A stretch of DNA of 64,000 bases from Agitococcus sp. (GTDB taxonomy: Bacteria; Pseudomonadota; Gammaproteobacteria; Pseudomonadales; Moraxellaceae): the NCBI GenBank assembly GCA_030646715.1, contig JAUSLJ010000010.1, forward strand, positions 124,001 through 188,000, in the 5' to 3' direction. This document shows, one piece after another, positions 9,726 to 16,533 of the stretch. A model generated the notes under the pieces. It made no database searches, had not been told where the DNA came from, and saw nothing but the letters and a program-made list of their open reading frames with translations. The position numbers were made by a program, and so were the translations under genes. Every line of letters begins with the position of its first letter. Position 1 is the stretch's first letter.

Positions 9726-10901
9726 TTAACGCGCTCTTTTCAACAACTCTTCTGAAGGGTGCGTACATTCTAATTTGCGACCAATAGCCGCCTCTAAATT
9801 AGGCAACAAAAAGGCATCATCTTCGCAGGCAAAACTGATGCTGACACCACTCGCGCCAGCTCGACCTGTACGGCCAATACGATGCACATAATCATCGGTT
9901 TGTTCAGGCAAAGTAAAGTTAATAACATGACTGACATCATCAATATGAATACCACGCCCTGCGACATCGGTAGCAACCAGCACTTGGATTTTACCTTCGC
10001 GGAAGTTTTCTAGCGTTTTCACGCGTTTATCTTGAGGCACTTCACCCGACAATACGGCACACGAAATATGATGATGCTTGAGCATTTCAGCCAAACGACG
10101 TACTTGGTCACGACGATTAGCAAAAACAATGACCCGATCAAAGTTTTCCGATTGAATCAAATTAAACAGCAAGTCGTATTTTTGCTCGCCACTGACGATA
10201 TAGACAATTTGATTAACCGTGTCATTGGTGACGTGCTTAGATTCAATTTCAACTTTAACTGCTTCAAATAACCATTGATCAGCCAAGCTCAACACATCTT
10301 TATTAAAGGTGGCGGAGAAAAACAAACTTTGGCGATGGCTTTTAGGCGGGCAATGACGAATGATTTTTTTAATGGCTGGAATAAAACCCATATCCAATAA
10401 ACGGTCGGCTTCGTCAATCACCAACACTTCAATTTGATCTAAAAATAAGGCTTGTTGGTCAACAAAATCAATTAGTCGCCCCGGTGTTGCAACAACAATA
10501 TCCACAAAATCTGTATTTAACTGTTGTTTTTGACGGTCATAGTCCATGCCACCCACAAGAGTAACAATACGCAACTTAGTATATTTAACGAGCTGCTGTG
10601 CATCTTTAGCAATTTGTAAGGCTAATTCACGAGTTGGAGCTAAAACCATGGCTCTGGCTTCACCCAAACAACGTTCTGGACTGGGTGGATTGGTCAGCAA
10701 ATCATTGATGAGCGTAATTAAAAAGGCGGCTGTTTTGCCTGTCCCTGTTTGCGCACGGCCAATGGCGTCATGCCCTGCCAAGGTAAAATGTAAAACTTGT
10801 GCCTGAATAGGCGTGCAATGGCTAAAGCCCAAATCGGCAATAGCACGTTGCAATAATGGATTGAGTTTGAGTTGGTCAAACGAAGGTAGAATATCGGTCA
10901 T
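9726..10901 (-). CDS. rhlB: DEAD-box RNA helicase, RhlB-like
   Basis: ATP-dependent RNA helicase, 391 residues. Motifs in order: Q motif (TPIQAQ, residues 30-35), Walker A AQTGTGKT (50-57), PTREL (89-93), TPGR (139-142), DEAD (163-166), SAT (in FFSATFN), ARGxxxD-type [10 protein letters not shown] and [10 protein letters not shown]. The [17 protein letters not shown] stretch and the length suit the RhlB branch, which works with RNase E in mRNA decay. The basic C-terminal extension of E. coli RhlB is short here, ending EELLKRAR, so RhlE-type assignment cannot be excluded. Its start overlaps the end of a decayed hydrolase frame. Confidence 0.85.
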   Translation of the reverse strand: MTDILPSFDQLKLNPLLQRAIADLGFSHCTPIQAQVLHFTLAGHDAIGRAQTGTGKTAAFLITLINDLLTNPPSPERCLGEARAMVLAPTRELALQIAKDAQQLVKYTKLRIVTLVGGMDYDRQKQQLNTDFVDIVVATPGRLIDFVDQQALFLDQIEVLVIDEADRLLDMGFIPAIKKIIRHCPPKSHRQSLFFSATFNKDVLSLADQWLFEAVKVEIESKHVTNDTVNQIVYIVSGEQKYDLLFNLIQSENFDRVIVFANRRDQVRRLAEMLKHHHISCAVLSGEVPQDKRVKTLENFREGKIQVLVATDVAGRGIHIDDVSHVINFTLPEQTDDYVHRIGRTGRAGASGVSISFACEDDAFLLPNLEAAIGRKLECTHPSEELLKRAR

Positions 10902-11225
10902 CTTGTAAAAATTGTCTCACATCAGCCGCCGTACGCTGAGGGTCTTGTTCCATCGGAATCATTGGAATGTGCCCTAAGTCATCGTCACTAATAAGTATAA
11001 AGTTCAGAATATCTTGTTGAAAGTACTGACGTTGTGAGGGCTTACGCGGCTATCATTAGCGTGATGCGTAAGTCCAAAATGTGCAGGTAGAATCCAACGG
11101 TCTTTTGCCCCTCACATCATTAATATGAGGGTGCGTATATGTTTTATCTCTTTAGATCCAACATATAGAGCTGACATAATATCAGCGATTGCTGCGAGTG
11201 TACCATCATCCTGTCATTATTCTTG
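10886..11225 (-). pseudogene. Decayed alpha/beta-hydrolase gene fragment
   Basis: Read on the minus strand, this stretch between the helicase and the decarboxylase-like gene still encodes recognisable C-terminal pieces of an alpha/beta hydrolase. First comes DDGTLAAIADIMSALYVGS, then KHIRTLILMM, a TGA where a Trp codon is expected, and GAKDRWILPAH (the usual LxxWGxKDRW block). After a frame change comes SDDDLGHIPMIPMEQDP with the conserved catalytic-His context GHIPM, then [11 protein letters not shown]. The frame ends inside the rhlB start. The nonsense codon, the frameshift, the missing nucleophile half and a small palindrome at the frameshift (11041-11072) all mark a relic. Confidence 0.75.
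11041..11072. repeat. Small palindromic repeat inside the hydrolase relic
   Basis: Inverted arms CTTACGC / GCGTAAG separated by 18 nt, at the frame break of the hydrolase relic. Outer bases also pair as TGTGAGGG (11034-11041) with CCCTCACA (11108-11115). A similar TTACGC...GCGTAA palindrome lies at 29928-29947 and a half-copy near 32886. It may be a MITE-like or REP-like insertion, but this is inference from a few copies. Confidence 0.4.
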
Positions 11226-11245
11226 ATAATGGTAAGAGCCAATGT

Positions 11246-11920
11246 TTATTGAGCGACTATTTTGGCAATCGGGAAAACCAAATTAAAATCGGTGACTTTA
11301 AAACACGCTAATACTCGGCCTTGGTTTAAGTCAGGAAAATAACGCTTATCAAAATGACTGGCGGTTAATAATGCGGGTTTTAAATGGCCGACAGCTTCGG
11401 GACGATAAAAAAAGTATTGGCCTTGCCATTGTTGCGCCACAGTCATTAATCGTTTTGGTGCTAATTTAGTGCTTACAGGAAACGGTAATAAATGATGGCT
11501 AAAACTTAACTTAGCGATCATTTTACCTGTAGGAGTAGCAACCTCAATAGTATCTTTGGCATTTTTGCCATAATGTACTTTAAAATCTGCTAACTCTTTA
11601 GGAATACCCCAATTGAGCTGACCATTATCGACTGAAGCTTGACTAGAAACATAAATTTTAGAAATAGAGTAATGGCGTTTTTGACCAAACTTAAGCGAAC
11701 CACCAATATACAATAACTCGTGATAACGTCCAACATCAGACTCTTGATAATCAACAAAGGCAACATAGGCCAAACGACCGCGACGGCTCGCCACTAAATC
11801 ATCACTGATGAAGCCTTCATTATCTAAAACCGACTTCGGTAAATGGACAACAAGTAAATAACCTTGGCCTTTTAAATGCCACGGTGCGGGAGCAATCATA
11901 TCGGGAGTTAATGCGGTCAT
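11246..11920 (-). CDS. Acetoacetate decarboxylase-like family protein
   Basis: 224 residues. The family-typical block ISKIYVSSQASVDNGQLNWG followed by IPKELADF matches the (S)xxxGRxxWGIPKxxA pattern of the acetoacetate decarboxylase-like superfamily. True Adc forms a Schiff base through a lysine that I cannot place confidently here, so decarboxylase activity should not be assumed. Predicted cytoplasmic, with no signal peptide or membrane segment. The start ATG at 11920 is followed by MTALTPDMIAPAPWHLKGQG, consistent with family N-termini (PxPW). It stands alone between the hydrolase relic and cspA. Confidence 0.75.
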   Translation of the reverse strand: MTALTPDMIAPAPWHLKGQGYLLVVHLPKSVLDNEGFISDDLVASRRGRLAYVAFVDYQESDVGRYHELLYIGGSLKFGQKRHYSISKIYVSSQASVDNGQLNWGIPKELADFKVHYGKNAKDTIEVATPTGKMIAKLSFSHHLLPFPVSTKLAPKRLMTVAQQWQGQYFFYRPEAVGHLKPALLTASHFDKRYFPDLNQGRVLACFKVTDFNLVFPIAKIVAQ

Positions 11921-11968
11921 TTTTTCTGTACCTTTTCGCTGTAACGAATATCTTAAGAAATAAAAGCC

Positions 11969-12000
11969 AAAAAAAACGACTCACTAGGAGTCGTTTTTTC
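11969..12000 (-). terminator. Intrinsic terminator after the cold-shock gene
   Basis: Arms AAAACGACTC and GAGTCGTTTT with a short loop and long T-run on the minus exit (A-run on plus), 21 bp after the csp stop. It may also work in the opposite direction. Confidence 0.88.
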
Positions 12001-12021
12001 AAATGCTATGCATCTTGACGA

Positions 12022-12234
12022 TTAGTCAATGGTGCGCACTTCTTCTGCTTGAAAGCCCTTTTGGCCTTTCACAACAGTGAATTCAACTTTCTGACCATCG
12101 CGCAAAGAGCGATGACCATCACCAAGAATGGCGCGGAAGTGAACAAACACATCTTCACCAGCTTGACGTTGAATAAAACCAAAACCTTTAGCGTCGTTAA
12201 ACCACTTTACAGTGCCTTGTTCACGATTAGACAT
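12022..12234 (-). CDS. Cold-shock domain protein
   Basis: 70-residue single-domain OB-fold nucleic-acid chaperone of the CspA family. RNP1 is KGFGFI (residues 16-21) and RNP2 is VFVHF (29-33), starting [13 protein letters not shown]. It binds single-stranded RNA/DNA and melts RNA structure. A leader of more than 200 nt precedes it and contains a hairpin (12265-12292), in line with the post-transcriptional control usual for csp genes. Own terminator downstream. Confidence 0.96.
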   Translation of the reverse strand: MSNREQGTVKWFNDAKGFGFIQRQAGEDVFVHFRAILGDGHRSLRDGQKVEFTVVKGQKGFQAEEVRTID

Positions 12235-12264
12235 ATTACAAATCTCTTGATGTTACGAAAAAAC

Positions 12265-12292
12265 ATATACGCCATGTATTTGGTGCGTATAT
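12265..12292 (-). promoter_or_regulatory. Hairpin in the csp leader
   Basis: Perfect 8 bp inverted repeat (ATATACGC / GCGTATAT) with a 12 nt loop, about 30 nt upstream of the csp start. It probably lies in the 5' untranslated region. It could be a cold-responsive RNA structure or an operator; the sequence alone does not decide. Confidence 0.45.
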
Positions 12293-12500
12293 AGGCCGCT
12301 AAACACAATTCAACAACGGCCAGACATCTCGAACATCTAGGCGACACAGTTGCAGCTTTCACGGACGGGCTGATTAGACACCCTTTTCTGCTTGGTAGCA
12401 ATCAAAAGTTTTCATTTTCCGTTAATGTCTGCTGAAAAGAGAGAAAGCTGAAGACACAAGAGCGTTTTCTTTGCACTTCTGCTAGAATCTCGCCGCTTTT

Positions 12501-12572
12501 CTCTCCGTAGTTAAATGGATATAACGGCCCCCTCCTAAGGGGCAGTTACAGGTTCGATTCCTGTCGGGGGGA
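12501..12572 (+). tRNA. tRNA-Arg (anticodon CCU)
   Basis: Folds as a standard 72 nt tRNA without encoded CCA: acceptor CTCTCCG / CGGGGGG (two G-U wobbles), D-arm GTTAAATGGATATAAC, anticodon stem GCCCC / GGGGC with loop CTCCTAA, T-arm ACAGG-TTCGATT-CCTGT. The loop and D-arm match E. coli tRNA-Arg(CCU). A TAGAAT -10-like box with a GC-rich CGCCGC discriminator lies just upstream. The last 13 bp repeated at 20617-20629 mark it as the integration site of the downstream element. The distal copy continues CC instead of GG, so the acceptor end was changed by integration. Confidence 0.93.
12557..12569 (+). repeat. attL core in tRNA-Arg
   Basis: 13 bp ATTCCTGTCGGGG spanning the T-loop, T-stem and acceptor of the tRNA; identical to the copy at the far end of the element (20617-20629). 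Integration into the 3' part of a tRNA is normal for P4-type integrases. Confidence 0.8.
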
Positions 12573-12608
12573 CATAATTCAATTCCAAGCAAGTCAATAC
12601 CATACACG

Positions 12609-12645
12609 AAACCCTGTAATCTCAACGGATACAGGGTTTTTTATT
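12609..12645 (+). terminator. Intrinsic terminator after tRNA-Arg, supplied by the element
   Basis: Arms AAACCCTGTA / TACAGGGTTT with an 11 nt loop and a T6 run. It lies inside the element, so it replaced the tRNA's own terminator, which is probably the one now at 20644-20680. Confidence 0.85.
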
Positions 12646-12680
12646 GTCCTGTATATTCATTATAGATATTGAAAGCCAAG

Positions 12681-12736
12681 TTATTTGTTGGTACTTTTGT
12701 TGGTATCTACTCAAGTACCAACAAATAAGTACCAAC
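12681..12736. promoter_or_regulatory. Integrase arm-type sites and left copy of the 26 bp terminal repeat
   Basis: 12681-12706 is a 26 bp sequence repeated exactly at 20533-20558, near the other end. It contains two TTGTTGGTA units in tandem. Two further units in inverse orientation (AAGTACCAAC at 12713-12722 and 12727-12736) follow immediately and touch the int start codon. This is the layout of integrase or excisionase arm sites that double as an int operator; the role is inferred. Confidence 0.65.
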
Positions 12737-13966
12737 ATGACCACCACAAATACCAATAAACTCACTGAAAATGAGGTAAAAAAGGCAAAACCTACGGACA
12801 CGCCTTATAAAATCACCGACGGTGGTGGTATGTATTTGTTGGTAAAACCTACAGGCGGCAAGTATTGGCACTTAGCGTATCGGTTTAACAACAAACAAAA
12901 GTTATTAGCGTTGGGCGTTTATCCTGATGTGACACTCAAAGAGGCACGAATTAAACGAGAGTCAGCAAGAAAGCTATTACAAGAAGGCACAGACCCAAGT
13001 GATGCCAAAAAAGAGGACAAGCGTCTATCTATCCTAAAGGCTGAAAATACTTTTGAAGCGATTGCCAACGAATGGCTAAGTAAAAAAACAAAGCTACAGG
13101 CCAGTACGGTTAAAACCTATCATCATTATTTGTCTTATATCTTTGAAGCCTTTGGACACAAACCGATCACCGATGTTACATCGCCCGACATACTCGCCTT
13201 ATGTCGCCAGGTTGAAGCCAAAGGCACAATAGAAACAGCGCACCGTATAAAAATGACGTGTGGTTTAGTGTTTAGGTACGCCATAGCAACAGGCCGCGCC
13301 ACTTACGACCCCACCCAAGCATTAAAGGGCGCATTACAGCCCGTCATCACCACGCATCACGCCTCAATGGTTAGCCCCGCCGATGTTGCCCGCTTGATGC
13401 AAGGCATACAGGGTTATGAAGGCCATTACACTACTGTTTACGCGCTTAAATTAGCCCCGTTATTTTTTGTGAGACCGTGCGAGCTAAGAGAAGCAAAATG
13501 GGCAGACATTGACCTAGACGCTAAAGAGTGGGCTTATAAGGTATCAAAAACAAAATCAGAGCATATTGTCCCCTTATCCTCTCAAGCAGTGGCTTTACTG
13601 GTAGAACTTAAGGCCATATCAGGTAGCGGCGTGTATGTATTTCCAAGTATTCGCAGCAATCAGCGCACCATGTCAAACAATACAGTTAACGCAGCCTTGC
13701 GCCGCTTGGGTTATACCAGTGATGAAATGTGTGGCCACGGCTTTAGAGCTATGGCGCGTACTATTTTGGATGAAGTTTTAGGCTATCCGATTGAAATTAT
13801 AGAAATGCAGCTTGCCCACGCGGTTAAAGATGCCAATGGTAGAGCCTATAACCGTACTAAGTACCGTGAACAACGCCATAAGATGATGCAGCACTGGAGC
13901 GATTACCTAGATAACCTACAAATAGGCAACGTAATCACCGTTAACTTTGGTGGCATTGCTATATAA
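12737..13966 (+). CDS. int: P4-type tyrosine integrase
   Basis: Site-specific recombinase that inserts and excises the element at tRNA-Arg. 409 residues. N-terminal DUF4102 domain (LTENEVKKAKP, DGGGMYLLVKPTGGKYW, LALGVYPDVTLKEAR), a central SAM-like core-binding region, and the catalytic domain with Arg in FVRPCELREAKW, HGFRAMA (HxxR) and the tyrosine region GRAYNRTKY. The longest frame begins at a TTG (12644). ATG at 12737 is chosen because family N-termini begin at this point; no clear Shine-Dalgarno is seen. The start abuts inverted integrase-type sites, which suggests autoregulation. Confidence 0.95.
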   Translation: MTTTNTNKLTENEVKKAKPTDTPYKITDGGGMYLLVKPTGGKYWHLAYRFNNKQKLLALGVYPDVTLKEARIKRESARKLLQEGTDPSDAKKEDKRLSILKAENTFEAIANEWLSKKTKLQASTVKTYHHYLSYIFEAFGHKPITDVTSPDILALCRQVEAKGTIETAHRIKMTCGLVFRYAIATGRATYDPTQALKGALQPVITTHHASMVSPADVARLMQGIQGYEGHYTTVYALKLAPLFFVRPCELREAKWADIDLDAKEWAYKVSKTKSEHIVPLSSQAVALLVELKAISGSGVYVFPSIRSNQRTMSNNTVNAALRRLGYTSDEMCGHGFRAMARTILDEVLGYPIEIIEMQLAHAVKDANGRAYNRTKYREQRHKMMQHWSDYLDNLQIGNVITVNFGGIAI

Positions 13967-13980
13967 AAAAGTAAATTACA

Positions 13981-14131
13981 CCCTAGCCGCTATCGCTATA
14001 GTTGCTATTGTCGCTATTTAAGGTGTTTTTTGACTGTTATTTGACCTTTTACGGCTAATTGTTGGTGAGTAGTTTTAATCATTTTCTCTTGTCGCTATCG
14101 CTATAGTTGCTATTCTTGCTATAGATGATTT
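13981..14131 (-). repeat. Left inverted-repeat block (A', B') of the element
   Basis: Two 44-45 bp units, A' (13981-14025) and B' (14088-14131). Each is built of iterated ATAGC(A/G)A blocks, read on the minus strand. A' is the reverse complement of A at 19895-19938 with 4 mismatches and an identical 30 bp core. B' is the reverse complement of B at 19789-19832 with 2 mismatches. Unit spacing is 107 bp here and 106 bp on the right, and the spacer is recognisably related, so the whole block is an inverted duplication. Confidence 0.85.
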
Positions 14132-14690
14132 TAAACAATGGCGTTTTTATGGTTCACCGCCACCGTAAAACAGACATGACTTGTGTAAAAAGGTAGAGAA
14201 ATAGGTAGAAAATAATAATGGTTTTTTATCAAACCTAATGTTTGCAAGGCTTACAGAGATTTGTTCGACTCCTAGTGGATACTTATGTGACGATTTTGGC
14301 CTTTTTCAGCACTTCTAAAACGATTAACAATAGACGATCACCGCCACCATAAACGGATAATAGCCAGTAAAAAGAAAGGCGTTTCAGAATAGCCGCTACT
14401 GCCTTAACCGATTGCAGGTATTCAAAAGCCAAACGCGACAAAAACTGTCGCTAACATTTACATTTGCTTGCAATTTGCTTTGTCTAATATAAAAGTGAAA
14501 TACCATCGAAAGTACCAAAATACGGCAAAATTCAGAGAAATAAGAGGCGACCTAACAGCTACAACTTAATGATATATATTATAAATACAACAACTTACAC
14601 CTATCAAAATCGCAAGAGAAAAACCATCTTACAATCAAATACATAACACGTTATATTGTCGGTATCGGACAATAAGACCGATAAAAAGCA

Positions 14691-14724
14691 AAAACCCACA
14701 GGCGAACCAACGCCCGTGGGTTTT
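14691..14724. terminator. Strong hairpin upstream of alpA
   Basis: Arms AAAACCCAC / GTGGGTTTT with an inner GGCG / CGCC helix and a 6 nt loop. A T4 run follows on plus and a longer A/T context on minus, so it can terminate in either direction. It would isolate the alpA promoter from int transcription. Confidence 0.65.
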
Positions 14725-14844
14725 AGTGGCTAATCGTGAACCAACACGAGAAGCCTATATCCCCGAAACCAGTACCACCCGATAAACAGAGATTAGTGTC
14801 ATGCAAGGCTAAATACCCAACATCACAACTTGTGTTGTTAATTT

Positions 14845-14884
14845 ACCTTAAAGGTTATAGTTTCGGCTATACCTCTTAGGTATA
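14845..14884. promoter_or_regulatory. Pair of ACCT-N3-AGGT operators before alpA
   Basis: Two dyads with the same half-sites: ACCT-TAA-AGGT at 14845-14855 and ACCT-CTT-AGGT at 14871-14881 (within the longer palindrome TATACCTCTTAGGTATA, 14868-14884), centres 26 bp apart. They lie about 90-120 bp before the alpA start and overlap a TATATAAC promoter-like stretch. Likely repressor or activator sites; the protein is not identified, and AlpA itself or a helper-phage regulator are candidates. Confidence 0.6.
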
Positions 14885-14969
14885 TAACAAATGTTTTTGT
14901 AAGTAATCTTACTTTTACACTTGCCTTTCATCCTCTGTTTAACGGGCTTTCTTTATAAGAGAGCCTATT

Positions 14970-15350
14970 ATGAATACCGTTGTATCAATCAATAATGTCC
15001 CTGTTCGTTTCATTAGAAAAAGGGAAATGTTACACCTTACAGGCCTATCCTCATCCTCTGCCTATCACCTTATGTCAATTGGCTTACTGCCAAAAAGCAT
15101 TAAAATATCTGAAAAATCAGTGGCTTGGTTATTATCTGACATATTGGAATGGCAAGCTAAGCGACTAGCCGAAAATGGCGTATCAGCTACAGAAGCCGCG
15201 AATGACCAAGAAGAATTAATTGACCCTAAAACCGAACCTAAAAAAGCTATAGCCGCCCGTAAACAACGGATACCCAAGACAGACCACCGCCGCCCAGCAC
15301 AAAAGCACGCCACCGCTAATGACTCTACAAAGGAGTCTAGCCATGACTAA
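14970..15350 (+). CDS. alpA: AlpA-type helix-turn-helix regulator with a primase-derived tail
   Basis: 126 residues. Residues 12-67 form the AlpA/excisionase-type winged HTH (RFIRKREMLHLTGLSSSSAYHL, then PKSIKISEKSVAWLLSDILEWQ in outline). Such proteins activate int or act as excision factors in P4-like elements. Residues 68-114 do not belong to the HTH and match residues 69-115 of the element's primase (shared GxSxTEAAxD and EPxxAIAARKxRI). It is the first gene of the payload operon, preceded by AAGAGAG and tandem operators. Its end overlaps the next start by 8 bp. Confidence 0.85.
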   Translation: MNTVVSINNVPVRFIRKREMLHLTGLSSSSAYHLMSIGLLPKSIKISEKSVAWLLSDILEWQAKRLAENGVSATEAANDQEELIDPKTEPKKAIAARKQRIPKTDHRRPAQKHATANDSTKESSHD

Positions 15351-15699
15351 CCCACTTACTTTGATAATGACCTCACAGTCCGTTATTACTGCCATTAAAA
15401 CGGCACTACACGCGGAACACCCAATTGCTATAGCCGACTTAGACACCAAGCTAAACACGCTATCAGACGCGCTTGACGTGCTTAGGCTTCAAGTCAGCCT
15501 GTTAATTGAACAGCAAGCCGAAGCGGTGACAGCATTTAGTGAAGGCGAAGACCTTGCAAGCGATCTTATGGACGAACTGAAGGACTTGGAAAAATATGAC
15601 GAAGACCTCAACGCCTGTACTATTGAAGAAGTAGCAAAGGAACTATACGACACCGCCGAGGACTTGTACTTTTTGATGTCTAGTGGAGTCAACCGATAA
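15343..15699 (+). CDS. Small acidic helical protein, unknown
   Basis: 118 residues, not recognised. AAAGGAG lies 8 nt before the ATG at 15343, which fixes this start rather than the ATG eight codons upstream. The sequence is strongly acidic (about 25 Asp/Glu against about 7 Lys/Arg), almost all helical, with heptad-like Leu spacing around DALDVLRLQVSLLIEQQ and acidic runs such as DLMDELKDLEKYDEDLN. No signal peptide. It overlaps alpA by 8 bp and the next gene by 1 base, so it belongs to the replication operon. A DNA-mimic or scaffold role is imaginable from the charge alone; nothing else supports it. Confidence 0.75.
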   Translation: MTNPLTLIMTSQSVITAIKTALHAEHPIAIADLDTKLNTLSDALDVLRLQVSLLIEQQAEAVTAFSEGEDLASDLMDELKDLEKYDEDLNACTIEEVAKELYDTAEDLYFLMSSGVNR

Positions 15700-16085
15700 T
15701 GAATACGCCACTAAAAAGAGGGCTTGTGCTTGTTTTGTCGTTAATGGCGAGCCAATGCACCAGCCCCGCCTATGCCAATACGCAAAAGTTATTGACCGCC
15801 ACCGCCAATGCTGGCAATAATGCACCCCAAGAGCTTCAGAACCTCTTAAAACCCGTACAGCATCGCACGATAGCCGATGTTTTTTTATGCCCGTCTTTTG
15901 CCAGTTTATCCCTCATGGATGAATTGCGCCTTGCCCGTGCCTTAGTTCGTCTATGGTGGGGAGGAAGTGGAAATAAGCCCTTTATGGGTGAATACCGCTT
16001 GCCGTTGGTTTTAGCGGTTCTGAACCTCCCTACCGCCCTACATTTAGGGCAAATCATCAAAAAAACTACCCTTCAGAAAGGTTAA
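15699..16085 (+). CDS. Small exported or membrane protein, unknown
   Basis: 128 residues with a typical signal sequence (basic MNTPLKRG, hydrophobic LVLVLSLMA, AYA-N cleavage near residue 26). A second hydrophobic stretch lies near the end (RLPLVLAVLNLPTALHLG). The Cys in MASQCTSP is not in a good lipobox (Gln at -1). Starts on TAATG overlapping the previous stop, with GGAG upstream. I do not recognise the family. An exported protein inside a replication operon is unusual and could concern the host envelope or phage interactions. Confidence 0.7.
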   Translation: MNTPLKRGLVLVLSLMASQCTSPAYANTQKLLTATANAGNNAPQELQNLLKPVQHRTIADVFLCPSFASLSLMDELRLARALVRLWWGGSGNKPFMGEYRLPLVLAVLNLPTALHLGQIIKKTTLQKG

Positions 16086-16089
16086 AAAC

Positions 16090-16533
16090 ATGACTACTCA
16101 AAATACTAACGCCCTTAATCCGTCCGTAATTCTGCCATTTACAGCTACTTGTATGTTCAAAGTGCCAAGCACCGAACTAAAACCTCACCACTTGCCTAGT
16201 ATTTTCGTATCACTTGGCAAATTTGAAACAGAGGCAGAAGCCGAAAACGCTTGTTATGCCTACACTGATCATCCCGCGCTTATCACCATGCAAACACATC
16301 AAGACTTGCGTGTTTATCCCGAACCACTGTATTACAAAGTAGTTTGCTATTTTTCGACCACCCCAAGTAAAGATAAAGCCCAAGCATTAGAAAACGGCAT
16401 AGGCCGCTATATGGGCTTGTTTACCACCTACAGCGAAGCATTAAACGCCTGTAAGCCCTTTGAAGGACAAGCCGATTATGTTGGCCGCTTTATTGGTGAG
16501 ATATGGACACAAGAGGAAGCAAACCATGCTTGA
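16090..16533 (+). CDS. Unknown protein with an internal repeat
   Basis: 147 residues, not recognised, predicted cytoplasmic. It seems to contain two related halves: FVSLGKFETEAEAENACYAY near residue 37 and YMGLFTTYSEALNACKPF near residue 107. Each is a (F/Y)xxxG/L-F-x-T-x3-A-x2-AC segment followed by a hydrophobic strand, as in a duplicated small alpha/beta unit. AAAGG precedes the ATG. Its last 8 bp overlap the primase start, so the two are coupled. Confidence 0.72.
   Translation: MTTQNTNALNPSVILPFTATCMFKVPSTELKPHHLPSIFVSLGKFETEAEAENACYAYTDHPALITMQTHQDLRVYPEPLYYKVVCYFSTTPSKDKAQALENGIGRYMGLFTTYSEALNACKPFEGQADYVGRFIGEIWTQEEANHA

Larger units (their letters stand above)
13967..14969. other. 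1 kb non-coding region of the element, left side
   Basis: No credible gene on either strand. It holds, in order: left inverted-repeat block (13981-14131), CCGCCACC motifs at 14158 and 14341, an AT-rich stretch with many short A/T runs (14560-14660), a TTGTC...GACAA dyad with a GGTATCGG core near 14656, a strong hairpin (14691-14724) and the alpA operator region (14845-14884). The size and repeat content suit a replication origin and control region. Confidence 0.7.

Noticed and set aside
12644-12736. Longer integrase start at 12644
   Set aside because: It is a TTG, the added residues are not family-like, and the region consists of terminator and integrase-type sites.
13981-14131. Possible CRISPR-like array
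   Set aside because: Repeats are internally iterated, only two per side, in opposite orientations across the element, with no regular unique spacers and no cas genes.
13967-14969. Search for a CI/Stl-like repressor gene between int and alpA
   Set aside because: No open frame of useful length on either strand.
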